A stretch of 39,657 bases of DNA, from positions 1 to 39,657 of the forward strand of contig JAAYIH010000019.1 in the NCBI GenBank assembly GCA_012523545.1, written 5' to 3'. A model generated the notes under the pieces. The model was not told the DNA's origin. It saw only the letters and a program-made list of their open reading frames with translations, and searched no databases. Shown piece after piece: positions 37,667 through 39,657 of this stretch. The translations under genes and the position numbers were made by a program. Origin of the DNA: Bacillota bacterium (GTDB lineage: Bacteria; Bacillota; Proteinivoracia; UBA4975). Positions within the stretch are counted from its first letter, which is position 1. The number at the start of each line of letters is the position of its first letter.

Positions 37667-38842
37667 TTATGCAAAAAAACCTTTGACCAGGATTAGAGGG
37701 GTGCCGGCATCGGCTGAACCGCTGACCAGGTCGGCCAGGCTGGCGATGACGTCTGCCAGGCGCCGGGGCGTAGTGCCCTCGGCCTCGACCTGGCTTGGGC
37801 TGGAGACAGTTACTTTCTGTTGCAGCAGCTGTTCAATCTCGGCCGGGCTCCGGCCCTCCTGGTGGTATAGATCGGCCAGATATTTGTACTTGACGCCCAC
37901 CCGCATGGCATTGGCAAAGCCCTGGGTGGCGCCGAAGACGGGCTGGGGATCGGCCAGCTCGTAAATTTGCGTGGACGGGTCTTTGTACGCCCCGTCGCCG
38001 TAAACTATGACCTCCACCTTTTTGCCGGTGCGCGCCGCCACTTCCCGCTGGACATCCCGGGCAAAGGCGGCGGCGTTCCGGGGCGGCAGCTTGAGGCGCC
38101 CGCCCGCAGACATGTTGCTGCCCAGCAGCCCCCATTCCGACCAGGCCTGCCGGTGCGGCGACGAACAGAGCTGGGAAAGGGTGAGCAGCGGCACCTTGCC
38201 GGTCAGGGCGCTTTTGGTCTTTTCCCGGGCGTGTATGTCCGCGACAATTACCCCCTGGGGATTCAGGCTGAGGATGTACAGGGGGTCGTTGCTCAGGTGA
38301 ATGGCGGCTTTGGCGCCCTGGTTTTCAATGATTTCCCGGTAAAACTGGATGTAGTCCACATCGGTGATGGGATGTCTGAAACTGTAACCCTCCAGTTCCG
38401 CGGGGGTTATGGGGTCGGTATACACCTTGCCCAACCTGCTGGCGAAGGTTTCGGAAATGATCTGGTTGCCGACCTCGTCCCGGGGCCAGGAGAATTGCAC
38501 CACTACCTCGCCGCGGGGCACAGCGGCAGCGATGGCCTCCAAAATCACTGCAAAGCGGTTGCGGCTGGCAATGGGAAAGAGGACGCCTATCCTCGCCTCG
38601 GGCCCGATTTGCCAGTGCCGGCGGATTTCGGCGGCGATTTCTTCCACAGTGACATAGTTGTTTTGCGCCCTGGCCAGTACAGACTCGGTAACGCACAACA
38701 CATCGCCGTCATCCAGCAGCTGGTCGCGGTGGCATTTTTCCACCACCTCAATAATCATCCCCAGCAGGTCCGAGCCGGGAACGACTACGCCCATCTTGAG
38801 TCCAAAAGCCGCGGGGCCAACATATCCGGGTAATTTTGCCAT
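37667..38842 (-). CDS. Coenzyme F420-0:L-glutamate ligase (CofE)-like protein
   Basis: 391 aa from the ATG at 38842, 6 nt after GAGGTG; an ATG and a GTG further upstream overlap that site. The N-terminal half resembles the F420 ligase fold: VVVPGSDLLGMIIEVVEKC, LLDDGDVLCVTESVLARAQ, and later KKVEVIVYGDGAYKDP (compare VVISDTFG-type metal site in CofE). In archaea CofE adds gamma-linked glutamate to F420-0; in Firmicutes without F420 these proteins have no proven function and may add glutamate to another cofactor such as folate or a tetrahydropterin. No other F420 gene is in the window. Monocistronic, divergent from argS. Confidence 0.7.
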   Translation of the reverse strand: MAKLPGYVGPAAFGLKMGVVVPGSDLLGMIIEVVEKCHRDQLLDDGDVLCVTESVLARAQNNYVTVEEIAAEIRRHWQIGPEARIGVLFPIASRNRFAVILEAIAAAVPRGEVVVQFSWPRDEVGNQIISETFASRLGKVYTDPITPAELEGYSFRHPITDVDYIQFYREIIENQGAKAAIHLSNDPLYILSLNPQGVIVADIHAREKTKSALTGKVPLLTLSQLCSSPHRQAWSEWGLLGSNMSAGGRLKLPPRNAAAFARDVQREVAARTGKKVEVIVYGDGAYKDPSTQIYELADPQPVFGATQGFANAMRVGVKYKYLADLYHQEGRSPAEIEQLLQQKVTVSSPSQVEAEGTTPRRLADVIASLADLVSGSADAGTPLILVKGFFA

Positions 38843-38943
38843 ACCCATCACCTCTGGTTACATTTTTACCCCGATGATTTTACCATACCCAAACATAAAT
38901 TACCAACCGGCGTCCTGCCCAAGCCGGACTTTGCCCCGAGAAC

Positions 38944-38972
38944 TTGCACAATGAACCGGGAGCATATACACT
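38944..38972 (+). promoter_or_regulatory. Promoter of argS
   Basis: TTGCAC (38944-38949), 17-nt spacer, TACACT (38967-38972), giving a short leader before the ATG at 39008. No T-box is present in this leader. Confidence 0.6.
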
Positions 38973-39007
38973 ATTACAAAGAACTTTGCTCTGTGAGGGA
39001 GGTCCTT

Positions 39008-39657
39008 ATGCACACGCTGGACAAAATAAAGGAAACCCTGAAACAGGAAATATACGCCGCCGCAATCAGGGCCGGTTTAATCGAGCCGGAGCTGATGCCG
39101 GCTGTGGAACTGGAAACCCCCCGCCACAAGGAACACGGGGATTTTGCCACCAACATCGCCATGCAGCTGGCCAAACCTGCCCGCAAGCCTCCCCGGCAAA
39201 TTGCCGAGGCAATAGCCGCCAATCTGGACACGGCCAAAGCCCAGGTCAGCGCGGTGGAAGTTGCCGGACCTGGTTTTATTAATTTCCGCCTGGACAGGAG
39301 CTGTCTTTACCCCGTCATCGCCGAAGTGCTGCGGGCAGGGAGCGAGTACGGCCGCTCGGAGTACGGCCGGGGCCGGCGGGTCAACATTGAGTTTGTATCG
39401 GCCAACCCCACCGGAGACCTGCACATCGGACATGCCCGCAACGCCGCAGTGGGCGACAGCCTGAGCCGCATAATGGCCGCGGCGGGATACGACGTGCACC
39501 GGGAATACTATATCAACGACGCCGGCAACCAAATCCACAACCTGGCCTTGTCCCTGGAGGCCCGGTACCTGCAAGCCCTGGGCCAGCAATGCCCCCTGCC
39601 CGAAGACGGGTACCACGGCTCCGACATCGCCGCAATGGGCAGCAAGCTGGCTGCCGA
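39008..39657 (+). CDS. argS: Arginyl-tRNA synthetase (3' end outside window)
   Basis: Charges tRNA-Arg. 216 codons are visible and the frame is open at the right edge. ATG at 39008 after GGGAGG. The N-terminal additional (Add-1) domain contains HKEHGDFATNIAMQLAK and GPGFINFRL. The class I catalytic domain begins with VNIEFVSANPTGDLHIGHAR, whose HIGH motif is clear, followed by YYINDAGNQIHNLALSLEAR. No KMSKS region is within the window; ArgRS often lacks a canonical one. Confidence 0.96.
   Translation, partial: MHTLDKIKETLKQEIYAAAIRAGLIEPELMPAVELETPRHKEHGDFATNIAMQLAKPARKPPRQIAEAIAANLDTAKAQVSAVEVAGPGFINFRLDRSCLYPVIAEVLRAGSEYGRSEYGRGRRVNIEFVSANPTGDLHIGHARNAAVGDSLSRIMAAAGYDVHREYYINDAGNQIHNLALSLEARYLQALGQQCPLPEDGYHGSDIAAMGSKLAA

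Noticed and set aside
37527-37964. Plus-strand open frame after glnS with ATG at 37527
   Set aside because: The ATG almost touches the GGAGG, the frame passes through a hairpin at 37638-37660 and then lies antisense to the F420-ligase-like gene.
1-39657. tRNA, rRNA genes and CRISPR arrays
   Set aside because: No cloverleaf-like sequences with CCA-type ends, ribosomal RNA signatures or regularly spaced short repeats were seen. The only structured RNA with convincing hallmarks is the T-box leader.

Overview
The window looks like chromosome from a GC-rich, spore-forming member of the Firmicutes (class Clostridia or a close relative). The evidence is a CotF-like spore coat protein, a T-box leader in front of proS, DegV, a YtrA-type GntR regulator, strong AGGAGG ribosome binding sites with frequent GTG/TTG starts, and many short intrinsic terminators. 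I cannot name the species. No rRNA, tRNA or CRISPR array was seen.

Layout. (1) 1-5430, minus strand: a sugar or polyol catabolic operon with mannose-family PTS IIA, IIB and a fused IIC-IID, then a zinc-dependent polyol-type dehydrogenase and a class I DhnA/LacD-type aldolase. After a terminator comes a separately promoted SorC-family regulator that runs off the left edge. A DeoR/SorC-like palindrome lies just before the PTS genes. (2) 5430-9200: an HD-domain hydrolase divergent from a RocB-like M20 peptidase, then an ECF sigma factor that overlaps an acidic-tailed small protein. (3) 9195-15470: a monoacylglycerol-lipase-like hydrolase, a NatAB-like ABC exporter, a spore coat protein, DegV, a ferredoxin and HflX. 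(4) 15481-19766: a diacylglycerol-kinase-like protein, an ApbE flavin transferase, a lipoprotein made of two nearly identical FMN-binding-like domains, a tiny basic protein and a MazG-like protein. (5) 19794-25801: one strong promoter with an operator, a YtrA-like repressor, two ATPase/permease pairs with a YbjQ-like and a PLDc_N-like protein between them, and a gamma-glutamyltransferase. (6) 25877-29828, minus strand: a MalY-like aminotransferase, a membrane-anchored VanY carboxypeptidase with InlB-like repeats, and a DUF438/hemerythrin/PAS sensor. (7) 30035-33603: a membrane-protein gene split by about 2.86 kb of phage-derived DNA. (8) 33687-39657: an FmdB zinc ribbon, T-box-proS, glnS, an F420-ligase-like protein and the start of argS.

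The most notable region is 30516-33379. The host reading frame stops at a TTATAA and resumes in frame after a second TTATAA. The inserted DNA carries an excisionase-like HTH gene coupled to a teichoic-acid-type CDP-glycerol glycerophosphotransferase, and opposite to them a truncated holin and a frameshifted amidase with a SPOR domain. No recombinase is visible, so this looks like a phage remnant rather than an autonomous element. Second in interest is the duplicated FMN-binding-like lipoprotein next to ApbE, which suggests flavin-based electron transfer outside the membrane. Third is a PTS IIA gene whose only well-placed start codon is ATA.
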